Part shown: positions 8,940 through 15,854 of the stretch, piece by piece | Position numbering within the stretch: position 1 is the stretch's first letter | Layout: each line of letters begins with the position of its first letter | NCBI GenBank assembly: GCA_036396275.1 | Contig: DASWLD010000087.1 | Span: forward strand, 1 to 16,880 | DNA from: JACQFZ01 sp036396275 | GTDB taxonomy: Bacteria; Pseudomonadota; Gammaproteobacteria; Acidiferrobacterales; Sulfurifustaceae | Reading direction: 5' to 3' | DNA length: 16,880 bases | Made by a program: the position numbers and the translations under genes | The notes under the pieces: generated by a model | Databases searched by the model: none | What the model saw: only the letters and a program-made list of their open reading frames with translations | What the model was told of the DNA's origin: nothing

Positions 8940-9821
8940 GACCACAACTATGCAAACGCAAACGGCGTCCGGCTCCACTACGTCACCGCCGGCACCGGCC
9001 CGGTAATTTTATTCATCCACGGCTTCCCGGAATTCTGGTACGCCTGGCGGGACCAGCTTAACGAGTTCTCCCGCACGCATCGCGCCGTCGCGCTCGACAT
9101 GCGGGGCTATAACCTTTCCGACAAGCCTGCCGACGTTGAAGCGTATCGCGCGAAACATCTGGTCGAGGATCTGCGCCGGTTCATCGATCACCTGGGCGCG
9201 CGGCCGTGCGTGGTGGTGGCGCACGACTGGGGCGGCGCGGTCGCATGGAACTTGGCGAGTCGACATCCCGACTATCTGACCCGGCTCGTCATCATTAACG
9301 CGGCCCATCCGGTGCCGTTCGCGCGCGCGCTGAAGGATAATCCCGAGCAAATCGCGGCAAGTCAGTACATGCTGCTATTTCGCGATCCGAAGGCCGAACG
9401 CGTACTGTCGGAGAACAACTTCAAGCGCATGGAAGGCTTACTGCGCTCGGACTTCGGCGGCACCGACGGCGAATGGCCAACCGACGATGACCTCGCACAC
9501 TACCGCGCCGCGTGGTCGCGGCCCGGGGCACTCACCGGCGGGCTCAACTACTACCGTGCGTCGCCGGTTCACCCGAAAGCGCCCGATGCGCCCGGCGCAA
9601 CCGCGGTCGATCTCGATCCCAAGGACTTCATGGTCAAGGTGCCGACGCTCGTGATCTGGGGTGAAAAGGATCAAGCGCTGCGGCCGGTGCTGCTCGACGG
9701 ACTCGGCGATCTCACGTCCGATCTCACGATCAAGCGCATTGCGCAGGGGTCGCACTGGGTGGCGCACGAGCGGCCCGAGGAGGTAAACCGGCTGATTCGC
9801 GAGTTCATCCGGACTCCGTAA
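8937..9821 (+). CDS. Epoxide-hydrolase-like alpha/beta-hydrolase
   Basis: A 294-residue alpha/beta-hydrolase with an aspartate nucleophile. Oxyanion motif HGFPEFW at 28-34, nucleophile Asp97 in HDWGG, charge-relay Asp245 in WGEKDQ, and catalytic His273 in GSHWVAHE. The cap region has the Tyr-containing YYRASP segment, a place where epoxide hydrolases hold an epoxide-polarising tyrosine. This fits a soluble epoxide hydrolase that opens an epoxide to a diol via an alkyl-enzyme ester; haloalkane or fluoroacetate dehalogenases share the Asp nucleophile, so that remains possible. Start TTG 8937 is set by its ribosome-binding site. It is followed after 76 bp by the MaoC-like gene on the same strand, so it may be part of a lipid or xenobiotic degradation transcript. 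Cytoplasmic; no signal peptide with this start. Confidence 0.82.
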   Translation: MDHNYANANGVRLHYVTAGTGPVILFIHGFPEFWYAWRDQLNEFSRTHRAVALDMRGYNLSDKPADVEAYRAKHLVEDLRRFIDHLGARPCVVVAHDWGGAVAWNLASRHPDYLTRLVIINAAHPVPFARALKDNPEQIAASQYMLLFRDPKAERVLSENNFKRMEGLLRSDFGGTDGEWPTDDDLAHYRAAWSRPGALTGGLNYYRASPVHPKAPDAPGATAVDLDPKDFMVKVPTLVIWGEKDQALRPVLLDGLGDLTSDLTIKRIAQGSHWVAHERPEEVNRLIREFIRTP

Positions 9822-9897
9822 CCGGTGCGGCCATTCATCGCGCTGCCGTTGTTGATAACATAGCGATCGCCTTGCAAGGCACCGACGAGAATCCACC

Positions 9898-10362
9898 ATG
9901 CCCACCGCCGAAATCACCGACATCGATCAGCTCCGCGCCCGCATCGGTCAAGAGGTCGCGGTCAGCGATTGGATCGCGATCACCCAGGATCGCATCGACC
10001 GATTCGCCGACGCCACCGACGATCATCAATGGATTCACGTCGACCCCGAGCGCGCTGCTGACTCGCCGCTCAAGAGTACGATCGCGCACGGTTTTCTCAC
10101 GCTGTCGATGATTCCGTATTTCGTCAATACGACGTTGAAACTCCCGCCGGCGCGCATGACGATCAACTACGGACTCAATCGCGTGCGCTTCACCCGCCCG
10201 GTACCGTCCGGCAAACGCATCCGCGCGCGCTTCAAGCTGATGGACATCGAAGATGCCAAAGGCGGCGCGATGGACTTGTACTGGAAGATTACGATCGAAC
10301 TCGATGGGTCCGACACGCCCGCGTGCATCGCGGAATCGATCAGCCGCCGCTACGTCGCCTGA
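9898..10362 (+). CDS. MaoC-type (R)-enoyl-CoA hydratase family protein
   Basis: A 154-residue single-hotdog hydratase of the MaoC/NodN kind. The hydratase signature is at about 38-67: ATDDHQWIHVDPERA with catalytic candidates Asp42 and His47, followed by IAHGFLTLSM. Such enzymes add water to 2-enoyl-CoA, giving (R)-3-hydroxyacyl-CoA, the stereochemistry opposite to classical FadB-type enzymes. The start is ATG 9898 with only a weak upstream GACGAGA. The reductase gene follows after 28 bp and the thiolase after that, so these three are likely one operon. In this setting it would follow the dehydrogenase pair at 3791-6183 as the hydration step (inference). Confidence 0.87.
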   Translation: MPTAEITDIDQLRARIGQEVAVSDWIAITQDRIDRFADATDDHQWIHVDPERAADSPLKSTIAHGFLTLSMIPYFVNTTLKLPPARMTINYGLNRVRFTRPVPSGKRIRARFKLMDIEDAKGGAMDLYWKITIELDGSDTPACIAESISRRYVA

Positions 10363-10390
10363 CGATAACGGGAACCTGCCGGAGATTTGA

Positions 10391-11371
10391 ATGAAGGCTT
10401 TACTTTGCACCGAGCTCGGTTCGCTCGACAAGCTCAGCATTCAGGACGTGCCGTCGCCGCGGGCCGGCGCGAACCAGGTCGTGATCGACGTCAAGGCAAG
10501 CTCCCTCAACTTTCCCGACGTGCTGATGGTCAAGGGAATGTATCAGATCAAACCGCCGCTGCCGTTCTCGCCGGGCTCGGAACTGGCGGGCGTCGTGAAA
10601 GAGGTCGGCGACGGGGTAAAGAATTTCAACGTCGGCGATCGCGTGGTCGGCATTTGCGGGTACGGCGGATTCGCCGAGGAAGCCGTGGCACCGGCCGACC
10701 GGCTGATGCCGCTGCCGGCCGAGATGCCGTACGACCTCGGCGCGGCGTTCGGACTCACGTATTGCACGTCGCTGCACGCATTGCAGGAATGCGCGCACCT
10801 CAAGAAAGGCGAAACGCTGCTCGTGCTCGGTGCGGCGGGCGGCGTCGGCATCGCCGCCGTCGAGATCGGTAGACTCATGGGCGCGCGCGTCATCGCGGCC
10901 GCGTCGACCGACGACAAGCTCGCGGCCTGCAAACAAGCCGGCGCCGACGATCTGATCAACTACTCGACACAAGACTTGCGCCAGCGGTTGAAGGAAATCG
11001 CGGGCGAGAAAGGGGTCGACGTCGTATACGACCCCGTCGGCGGGCCGTATTCCGAACCGGCATTGCGCGCGACCGCTTGGAATGGACGGTTTCTCGTCGT
11101 CGGTTTCGCCGCCGGCGAAATCCCGAAGATTCCGCTGAACCTCGTGCTGCTGCGCGAACGCTCGATTGTCGGCGTGTACTGGGGCGACTGGTCGCGGCAC
11201 GACCCGGCCGGCAACGCGCGCAACGTCAAGCAGCTGATCCAGTGGATCGCCGAGGGCAAGATCAAGCCGCTGATCAGCGAGCGCGTCTCTTTGCGCGACG
11301 CCACCGCGGCCATGAAGCGGCTGACGAATCGCGAAGTCAAAGGCAAAGTCGTGATACTACCGGAGGCCTGA
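10391..11371 (+). CDS. NADPH:quinone oxidoreductase family protein (zinc-free MDR)
   Basis: A 326-residue medium-chain dehydrogenase/reductase. N-terminal GroES-like half includes SSLNFPDVLMVKGMY and PFSPGSELAGVV; the Rossmann half has AAGGVG at 148-153 for NAD(P)H binding. The catalytic and structural zinc cysteines of alcohol dehydrogenases are absent, which places it with QOR/enoyl-reductase-type members. It would move a hydride from NADPH to a quinone or an activated double bond; the substrate is unknown. In an acyl-CoA cluster, reducing an enoyl-CoA or unsaturated ketone is as likely as quinone reduction. ATG 10391 has GGAG six bases upstream (10381-10384). The thiolase begins 7 bp after its stop. 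Confidence 0.88.
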   Translation: MKALLCTELGSLDKLSIQDVPSPRAGANQVVIDVKASSLNFPDVLMVKGMYQIKPPLPFSPGSELAGVVKEVGDGVKNFNVGDRVVGICGYGGFAEEAVAPADRLMPLPAEMPYDLGAAFGLTYCTSLHALQECAHLKKGETLLVLGAAGGVGIAAVEIGRLMGARVIAAASTDDKLAACKQAGADDLINYSTQDLRQRLKEIAGEKGVDVVYDPVGGPYSEPALRATAWNGRFLVVGFAAGEIPKIPLNLVLLRERSIVGVYWGDWSRHDPAGNARNVKQLIQWIAEGKIKPLISERVSLRDATAAMKRLTNREVKGKVVILPEA

Positions 11372-11378
11372 ACCCGCC

Positions 11379-12560
11379 ATGAACGAATCCATCGTTATCG
11401 TCGGCGCGAAGCGCACGCCGATCGGCGGCATGAACGGACAGTTCGTGTCGCTTTCCTCGCCGCAGCTCGCGGCCGCCGCCATCAAGGCCGCCGTCGCACA
11501 GTCCGGACTCAAGCCGGAGGATATCAACGAAGCCATCATCGGCTGCGTGCTGCCCGCGGCCGTCGGCCAGGCACCGGCGCGGCAAGCGGTGCTCGGCGCC
11601 GGACTGCTCAAGAGCACCGCGTGCGCGACGATCAATAAAGTCTGCGGCTCGGGCATGAAGGCGACGATGCTGGCGTACGATCAGATCCTCGCCGGATCCG
11701 CCGACGTGATGGTCGCGGGCGGCATGGAATCCATGTCGAACGCGCCGTACATGCTGCCGAAAGCTCGCCAGGGCTTCCGCTACGGCCACGTGAAGGCGCT
11801 CGACCACATGGCGTTCGACGGTCTCGAGGATGCGTACGAAGGCAAAGCCATGGGCGTGTACGCCGAAGCAACCGCGGAGAAATACGGCTTCACGCGCGAG
11901 CAGCAGGACGCGTTCGCCATTGAGTCGGTGAAGCGCGCCCAGAACGCGGTCGCGGACGGCAGCTTCGAAGCCGAGATCGCGCCCGTGCCCATCGCGACCA
12001 AGGGCGGCGGCGAAACGCTGCTCGTTACCGATGAGACGCCGGGGCTTTGCAAGATCGAAAAAATCCCGGGCTTGCGCGCCGCGTTCAAATCGGGCGGCAC
12101 CGTCACGGCCGCCAGCTCGTCGTCGATTTCCGATGGCGCGGCGGCGTTGGTATTGATGCGCGAGTCCGACGCGAAGGCGCGCGGCATCAAACCGCTCGCG
12201 CGCATCCTCGGCCATGCGTCGAACGCGCACGAGCCGCAGTGGTTCACAACCGCCCCGGTTGGCGCGATACGGAAATTGCAGAAGAAACTCGGCTGGACCG
12301 ACACGGACGTGAAGCTTTACGAAATCAACGAAGCGTTCGCCGTCGTCACCCTGGCCGCGATGAAGGATCTCGGGTTATCGCACGAAAAGGTAAACGTCAA
12401 CGGCGGCGCGTGCGCGCTCGGCCACCCGATCGGCGCGTCCGGTGCGCGTATCATCGTCACGTTGCTTTACGTGCTCAGAGCGCGCGGCGGCGGCCGCGGC
12501 ATCGCTTCGCTTTGCATCGGCGGCGGCGAAGCAACGGCGTTGGCGCTGGAAGTCTTTTAG
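11379..12560 (+). CDS. Acetyl-CoA acyltransferase / thiolase
   Basis: A 393-residue type II thiolase of normal family length. Active-site Cys89 is in NKVCGSGMKA, His349 in GACALGHPIGASGAR, and Cys379 in SLCIGGGEATAL, the complete catalytic set. It either cleaves 3-ketoacyl-CoA with CoA or condenses acetyl-CoA; the degradation context favours cleavage. GGAGG (11362-11366) is 12 bases before ATG 11379, somewhat far, and lies in the end of the reductase gene, so coupling to it is likely. It is the last gene of the MaoC-reductase-thiolase run and is followed by a G/C-rich hairpin repeat that may stop transcription. Confidence 0.93.
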   Translation: MNESIVIVGAKRTPIGGMNGQFVSLSSPQLAAAAIKAAVAQSGLKPEDINEAIIGCVLPAAVGQAPARQAVLGAGLLKSTACATINKVCGSGMKATMLAYDQILAGSADVMVAGGMESMSNAPYMLPKARQGFRYGHVKALDHMAFDGLEDAYEGKAMGVYAEATAEKYGFTREQQDAFAIESVKRAQNAVADGSFEAEIAPVPIATKGGGETLLVTDETPGLCKIEKIPGLRAAFKSGGTVTAASSSSISDGAAALVLMRESDAKARGIKPLARILGHASNAHEPQWFTTAPVGAIRKLQKKLGWTDTDVKLYEINEAFAVVTLAAMKDLGLSHEKVNVNGGACALGHPIGASGARIIVTLLYVLRARGGGRGIASLCIGGGEATALALEVF

Positions 12561-12563
12561 GCA

Positions 12564-12600
12564 CATACCCACCCTCTCCCGCATGGGGGGAGGGAATTTG
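12564..12600. repeat. GC-skewed hairpin repeat, copy A
   Basis: CCCTCTCCC at 12572-12580 pairs with GGGGGAGGG at 12586-12594 (one G-T pair) around a five-base loop. In reverse orientation it matches the hairpins at 15649-15692 and 16622-16667, including the neighbouring CCCACCCT. No T-tract follows, but it may still slow or end thiolase transcription. Confidence 0.6.
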
Positions 12601-12625
12601 ATTTCACCTTTATTAGCAGGCGATG

Positions 12626-12644
12626 AAAGTCTGCGTTAGACTTT
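12626..12644. promoter_or_regulatory. Candidate autoregulatory operator of first toxin-antitoxin module
   Basis: AAAGTCT and AGACTTT form a perfect 7-bp inverted repeat with a five-base spacer (GCGTT). It overlaps a possible -35 (TTAGAC, 12636-12641) paired at 17 bp with TATGAG (12659-12664). This is the usual place for an antitoxin-toxin repressor to bind. Confidence 0.5.
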
Positions 12645-12673
12645 AACCAGATTGTACCTATGAGGTGGCCCTC

Positions 12674-12904
12674 ATGGCGCGTGCCATCGCCGACATCGAA
12701 CGGGACATTAAAGAACTCTCTGCGCGCGAAAGGGCGGAGTTGTTGCGATCGCTGATCGCCGATCTCGACGCCCCCGCTGAGACTGATGTCGAGCAAGCTT
12801 GGCTTAGGGAAGCTGAGCGCCGCCTGGCCGAAATCGAGAGTGGAACGGCCGAAACCGTTCCGGGCCCAAAAGTTCTTAACGAAGCGCGTTCACGTCTGAA
12901 GTGA
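12674..12904 (+). CDS. Antitoxin, addiction-module component (PF09720-type)
   Basis: A 76-residue acidic, helical protein. LSARERAELLRSLIADLD at 15-32, followed by a segment with QAWLREAERRLAEIESG (41-57) and a C-terminal VPGPKVLNEARSRLK, is the layout of the small unstable antitoxins that partner RelE/ParE toxins (family assignment from memory). It should bind and silence the toxin through its C-terminal part. ATG 12674 is preferred over GTG 12665 because GAGGTGG (12662-12668) lies five bases before it. Its stop TGA overlaps the toxin ATG by one base (TGATG), showing coupled translation. The frame is intact although the toxin is not. Confidence 0.78.
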   Translation: MARAIADIERDIKELSARERAELLRSLIADLDAPAETDVEQAWLREAERRLAEIESGTAETVPGPKVLNEARSRLK

Positions 12905-13204
12905 TGCGGTACGAGTTTCATGTCGAAGCTCGTACCGAATTTCTTGAGGTTGTTACCCGTTACCAAGGTGAAGTTCATGGGCTTGGCGAGCGGTTCGTTA
13001 CGGAGGTTGGCTGCATCGGGGTACTGCTTGAGAACCCGAGGATTGGCGCCCTATTCGGAAGCAAGCTCCGATTCCTTTCCACTAAATGATGGGTTTCCAT
13101 TTTCGCTCGTTTATTCGGTACGCACCGAAATGCTGTTCATCGTGGCGGTGGCACATCAATCGCGCAAACCCGGCTACTGGAAACACAGAATCTCCAGAAG
13201 GTGA
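12904..13204 (+). pseudogene. RelE/ParE-family toxin, frameshifted
   Basis: ATG 12904 opens a frame whose start (RYEFHVEARTEFLEVVTRYQ) matches ParE/RelE toxins. It stops at 13087-13089 after ...GSKLRFLSTK. The expected C-terminal part continues in the next frame: FPLNDGFPFSLVYSV, then VAVAHQSRKPGYWKHR, the conserved end of the family, to a stop at 13204. Removing one base in the TTCC run near 13071-13074 joins both parts into a protein of 99 residues, the normal family size, with LRSFPLNDGFPF at the join. The active centre is in the lost part, so the toxin is probably dead, unless the shift is a sequencing error or is bypassed by ribosomal slippage. The antitoxin immediately upstream is intact. 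Confidence 0.75.
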
Positions 13205-13259
13205 GTAGGACCGTGTCTGGAGGTCGTTTGGAATTGTTAGGCCGCCCTGAACGCTGACC

Positions 13260-14018
13260 ATGCTAGCCGACCGCTCCAGCCGCTTGTTCGTCATCCTCGC
13301 CGCGTTCTTCGCCTGCAACGCGCTGATGGCGGAGTTCATCGGCGTGAAGATCTTCGCGCTCGAAGACACGCTCGGCCTGGCGCCGTTCAACTGGGAGCTG
13401 TTCGGTCAACGCGGGTCGCTTAACTTCACCGCCGGCGTGCTGTTGTGGCCGATGGTGTTCATCTTCACCGATATCATCAACGAATACTTCGGAAGCCGCG
13501 GCGTGCGCATGATTTCCTATCTCACCGTCGCGTTGATCCTGTACGCGTTTGCGTTCGCCTACTTCGCCATCGCGCTCGCGCCGGCGAGTTGGTGGATCGG
13601 CGTCGGCGCCAAGTACGGCGTGCCCGACATGCAGGCGGCGTTTGCGACTACGTTCGGCCAGGGAATGTGGACCATCGGCGGCTCGGTGACGGCGTTCCTG
13701 ATCGGCCAGCTCATCGACATCTCCGTGTTCCGGCGCATCCGCCGCGCCACCGGCGAACGCTACATTTGGCTGCGCGCGACCGGCTCGACCGCGGTGTCGC
13801 AGCTCGTCGACAGCTTCGTCGTGCTCTACATCGCCTTCGTCATCGGGCCGCAACAGTGGCCGACGAGCCTGTTCCTCGCCGTCGGCACGGTGAACTATGC
13901 CTACAAAATCTCCGCGGCCATCGCGCTGATCCCGCTGATCTACCTGGTGCGCCGAGCGATTCAAGTCTATCTCGGCAAGGAACACGCGGCGGCGCTCGAA
14001 GCGCGCGCGGGTAGCTGA
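13260..14018 (+). CDS. yhhQ: Queuosine precursor transporter (YhhQ / VUT family)
   Basis: A 252-residue inner-membrane protein with about six hydrophobic segments (roughly 9-28, 57-78, 86-107, 134-157, 177-197, 204-231). Family landmarks: FTDIINEYFGSRG at 69-81, and GSTAVSQLVDSFVVLYIAF at 175-193, both with charged residues inside the membrane as in YhhQ (PF02592). YhhQ imports 7-cyano-7-deazaguanine/7-aminomethyl-7-deazaguanine for tRNA queuosine. No other queuosine genes are near, which is usual for this transporter. ATG 13260 lacks a strong Shine-Dalgarno. It stands alone between the broken toxin gene and a repeat-rich gap, and is probably expressed as a single gene. Confidence 0.9.
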   Translation: MLADRSSRLFVILAAFFACNALMAEFIGVKIFALEDTLGLAPFNWELFGQRGSLNFTAGVLLWPMVFIFTDIINEYFGSRGVRMISYLTVALILYAFAFAYFAIALAPASWWIGVGAKYGVPDMQAAFATTFGQGMWTIGGSVTAFLIGQLIDISVFRRIRRATGERYIWLRATGSTAVSQLVDSFVVLYIAFVIGPQQWPTSLFLAVGTVNYAYKISAAIALIPLIYLVRRAIQVYLGKEHAAALEARAGS

Positions 14019-14039
14019 CAGGGACCGGCCCGGTCAGCT
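14013..14039 (+). terminator. Hairpin overlapping the end of yhhQ
   Basis: AGCTGAC (14013-14019) pairs perfectly with GTCAGCT (14033-14039); inside, GACCGG and CCGGTC can pair instead. It overlaps the stop codon. No T-tract follows, so it may be an RNA-stabilising or weak terminator structure. Confidence 0.35.
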
Positions 14040-14171
14040 CAGCCGCATCGGTATGTAGACGTCATGGCGATCTCGGTTTCAAGACGTGTCGTTCGTCTTC
14101 CAACAATCGCCAAAGACGCATTAGGTGCAAGCCGTAGTGCGCCGAATGTTTGGATTCGATCATGCGCGTCC

Positions 14172-14198
14172 GGCGCAATGCGCTTCGCTTATTGCGCC
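14172..14198. repeat. Palindromic intergenic repeat
   Basis: GGCGCAAT and ATTGCGCC are perfect 8-bp arms around an 11-base centre (GCGCTTCGCTT) that can pair further with mismatches. The reverse strand reads GCGCAATAAGCGAAGCGC, a type of short palindrome that I recall as common between proteobacterial genes. Confidence 0.55.
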
Positions 14199-14299
14199 CT
14201 ACATGCGCTCGAAGCGCAAGCAGGCACTTGAAGTACCCCTCTTCCTCCGGTGACGTGCAGGGATGCACTAAGATCGCGGGAGACAGGGGTTGAGAGCGA

Positions 14300-14322
14300 T
14301 CAGAGGGCCGGGGTGAGGGAAC
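14300..14322. repeat. Partial copy of GC-skewed repeat, copy B
   Basis: GAGGGCCGGGGTGAGGG corresponds to the right part (GAGGGCTAGGGTGGGGG) of the hairpin repeats at 15649-15692 and 16622-16667. The left, C-rich arm is missing. Confidence 0.4.
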
Positions 14323-14415
14323 ACGGCATTTCCGTGAGACAATTCCTTAGCCTCCTCCTCTCGGAAGAGGTGACTGGATTCGTCTTATACGGGCCAGCAA
14401 ATAGAGGATCGATTC

Positions 14416-15627
14416 ATGGCGCGCGCTAAACAAAAAAGATCAGAACCCCGAAAGCCGAAATCGGCGACCGGCGCAAAACGCGCCTCGTCCCGGCGAGCAC
14501 CGAAGCGGGTGCTGGTGCTCGTCGCCACGCGCAAGGGCGCGTGGCTGTATCACGGCGACGCGGCACGCCGTAAGTGGAAAGCCGACGGGCCGCATTTTCT
14601 CGGCCACATCATCAATCATGTCGTGCTCGATCCGCGCGACGGGCGCACCCTCCTCGCCGCCGCGAAAACCGGCCACCTCGGTCCGACCGTATTTCGCTCC
14701 ACCGATTTCGGTCGCACCTGGAAGGAAGCCGCACGGCCGCCGGCGTTCGCCAAGGCGCCGGAAGGCGAAAAAGGCCGCGCCGTCGATCACACGTTTTGGC
14801 TCACGCCTTGCCACGCGAACGAACCGAACGCCTGGTACGCCGGAACCTCGCCGCAGGGCCTGTTCCGTTCCGACGACGGCGGCGTCACCTGGAGCCCTTT
14901 CTCCAGCATCAACGACGATCCGCAGTATCGCGTCTGGATGGGAGCCCAGCAGGACGGCACGCCGGACGGACCGAAACTGCATTCGATCATCGTCGATCCG
15001 CGCGATCCGACGCATCTTTATTTCGCGATGTCCGGCGGCGGCGTGCACGAATCGCGCGACCGCGGCCGCACGTTCGCGCCGCTGATACAGGGGCTTGAAG
15101 TAGTCGACGGCTTCGACCGCGGCAACGTCACCTTCCACGATCCGCATTGCGTGCGCATGTGCCCGAGCAACCCGGACCGGCTGTATCAACAGAACCACTG
15201 CGGTATTTACCGGCTCGATCGGCCGTCTACCGAATGGGTGCGCATCGGTAAGAGCATGCCGAAGCAAATCGGCGACATCGGTTTTCCGATGGTGCTGCAC
15301 CCGCGCGACGACGACACCGCGTGGGTGTTTCCCATGGACGGGCAGACCGTTTGGCCGCGCGTGTGTCTTGACGGCGTGCCGTCCGCTTTCGTGACGCGAA
15401 ACGGCGGCAAAACCTGGCAGCGTCTCGACGCCGGTTTTCCGAAGCGCGACGCGTGGTGGACCGTCAAGCGCCAGGCGATGACGGCCGACAATCGCGATCC
15501 CGTCGGCTTGTACTTCGGCACGAGCAGCGGCGATCTCTGGATGAGCCGCGACGAAGGCAAGCGCTGGACATGCATCGCGCGCCATCTTCCGGAAATCTAC
15601 GCGGTGGAGGCCGCGGAAGTCGAATGA
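14416..15627 (+). CDS. BNR/Asp-box beta-propeller protein (sialidase-like fold, function unknown)
   Basis: A 403-residue protein with five Asp-box motifs: STDFGRTW (95-102), SDDGGVTW (152-159), SRDRGRTF (213-220), TRNGGKTW (327-334) and SRDEGKRW (377-384). These mark blades of a sialidase/VPS10-type propeller. The first 31 residues are strongly basic (Lys/Arg) with no hydrophobic signal, so it is probably cytoplasmic and not a secreted sialidase. The arginine triad of true sialidases is not evident, so catalysis is unproven. AGAGG at 14403-14407 is eight bases before ATG 14416. A MoaD/ThiS-like gene originally followed after 67 bp, suggesting a functional pair. Its last 27 codons are duplicated downstream of the TumE-TumA module. 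Confidence 0.85.
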   Translation: MARAKQKRSEPRKPKSATGAKRASSRRAPKRVLVLVATRKGAWLYHGDAARRKWKADGPHFLGHIINHVVLDPRDGRTLLAAAKTGHLGPTVFRSTDFGRTWKEAARPPAFAKAPEGEKGRAVDHTFWLTPCHANEPNAWYAGTSPQGLFRSDDGGVTWSPFSSINDDPQYRVWMGAQQDGTPDGPKLHSIIVDPRDPTHLYFAMSGGGVHESRDRGRTFAPLIQGLEVVDGFDRGNVTFHDPHCVRMCPSNPDRLYQQNHCGIYRLDRPSTEWVRIGKSMPKQIGDIGFPMVLHPRDDDTAWVFPMDGQTVWPRVCLDGVPSAFVTRNGGKTWQRLDAGFPKRDAWWTVKRQAMTADNRDPVGLYFGTSSGDLWMSRDEGKRWTCIARHLPEIYAVEAAEVE

Positions 15628-15648
15628 ACCGGTCACAACAAACACTGA

Positions 15649-15692
15649 ACTCCCCTACCCGGTTTTCGGGGGAGAGCTAGGGTGGGGGCAGA
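15649..15692. repeat. GC-skewed hairpin repeat, copy C
   Basis: ACTCCCCTACCC...GGGGGAGAGCTAGGGTGGGGG: an imperfect hairpin between the propeller gene and the first MoaD-like start. It is the degraded counterpart of the perfect hairpin at 16628-16651. The MoaD-like ATG follows directly, so the hairpin lies in its leader. Confidence 0.65.
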
Positions 15693-15694
15693 CC

Positions 15695-15778
15695 ATGAAA
15701 ATCCTGATCCCGAGTTCATTGCACTCCTACACCAACGCGCGCGAAGTCGACGCGCGCGGCACATCGCTGACCGCGTTC
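15695..15778 (+). pseudogene. MoaD/ThiS-like protein, truncated left copy
   Basis: The first 28 codons (MKILIPSSLHSYTNAREVDA then RGTSLTAF) match the start of the MoaD/ThiS-like gene at 16670 with few changes: Asn14 for Ser, Thr-Ser for Ala-Thr, Thr-Ala-Phe for Ser-Glu-Leu. After codon 28 the similarity stops abruptly. The frame runs on to 15967 with Ala/Arg-rich sequence unrelated to the family, overlapping the TumE toxin gene in another frame. It lacks most of the ubiquitin-like fold and the C-terminal Gly-Gly, so it cannot work as a sulfur carrier or modifier. The break marks the left edge of the inserted toxin-antitoxin module. Confidence 0.75.
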
Positions 15779-15834
15779 AGCGCCACGCGCTTCGCTGGTT
15801 CGGCCTCGCATGCCCTGGCAGGCGCAGCCTCATA

Positions 15835-15853
15835 TATGGCAAACTATGCCATA
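15835..15853. promoter_or_regulatory. Candidate operator of TumE-TumA module
   Basis: TATGGC and GCCATA form a perfect 6-bp inverted repeat with a seven-base AT-rich spacer, ending one base before the toxin ATG. It overlaps TATATG (15833-15838), a possible -10. Repressor binding here would block transcription, as expected for a self-regulating module. Confidence 0.5.
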
Positions 15854-15854
15854 G

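Larger units (their letters stand above)
14040..14402. other. Non-coding, repeat-rich intergenic region
   Basis: No supportable gene. A 68-codon minus-strand frame (14062-14268) is Arg-rich, has no clear ribosome-binding site and runs through palindromic DNA, so I treat it as chance. The region holds a 27-bp palindrome (14172-14198), a half-copy of the hairpin repeat family (14300-14322), and two small hairpins: CACGG/CCGTG at 14322-14336 and CCTCT/AGAGG at 14357-14370. It looks like debris of intergenic repeats. The promoter of the propeller gene should lie near its right end, where the TTATAC at 14385-14390 is a possible -10. Confidence 0.5.
15538..15778 (+). repeat. Long direct repeat, left copy
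   Basis: It contains the end of the propeller gene, a hairpin repeat, and the first 28 codons of a MoaD/ThiS-like gene. It aligns over its whole length with 16524-16753, offset 975-986 bp; the right copy lacks 11 bases (ACGAAGGCAAG, 15551-15561). Similarity is very high to about 15760 and drops at the right end. Confidence 0.85.

Noticed and set aside
14062..14268. A 68-codon minus-strand frame in the repeat-rich gap
   Set aside because: It reads through a palindromic repeat, is Arg/His-rich, and has no clear start signal.
14440..15645. A 401-codon minus-strand open frame opposite the propeller gene
   Set aside because: The plus-strand frame has five Asp-boxes and a ribosome-binding site; the minus frame is an Arg/Ala/Val-rich shadow.
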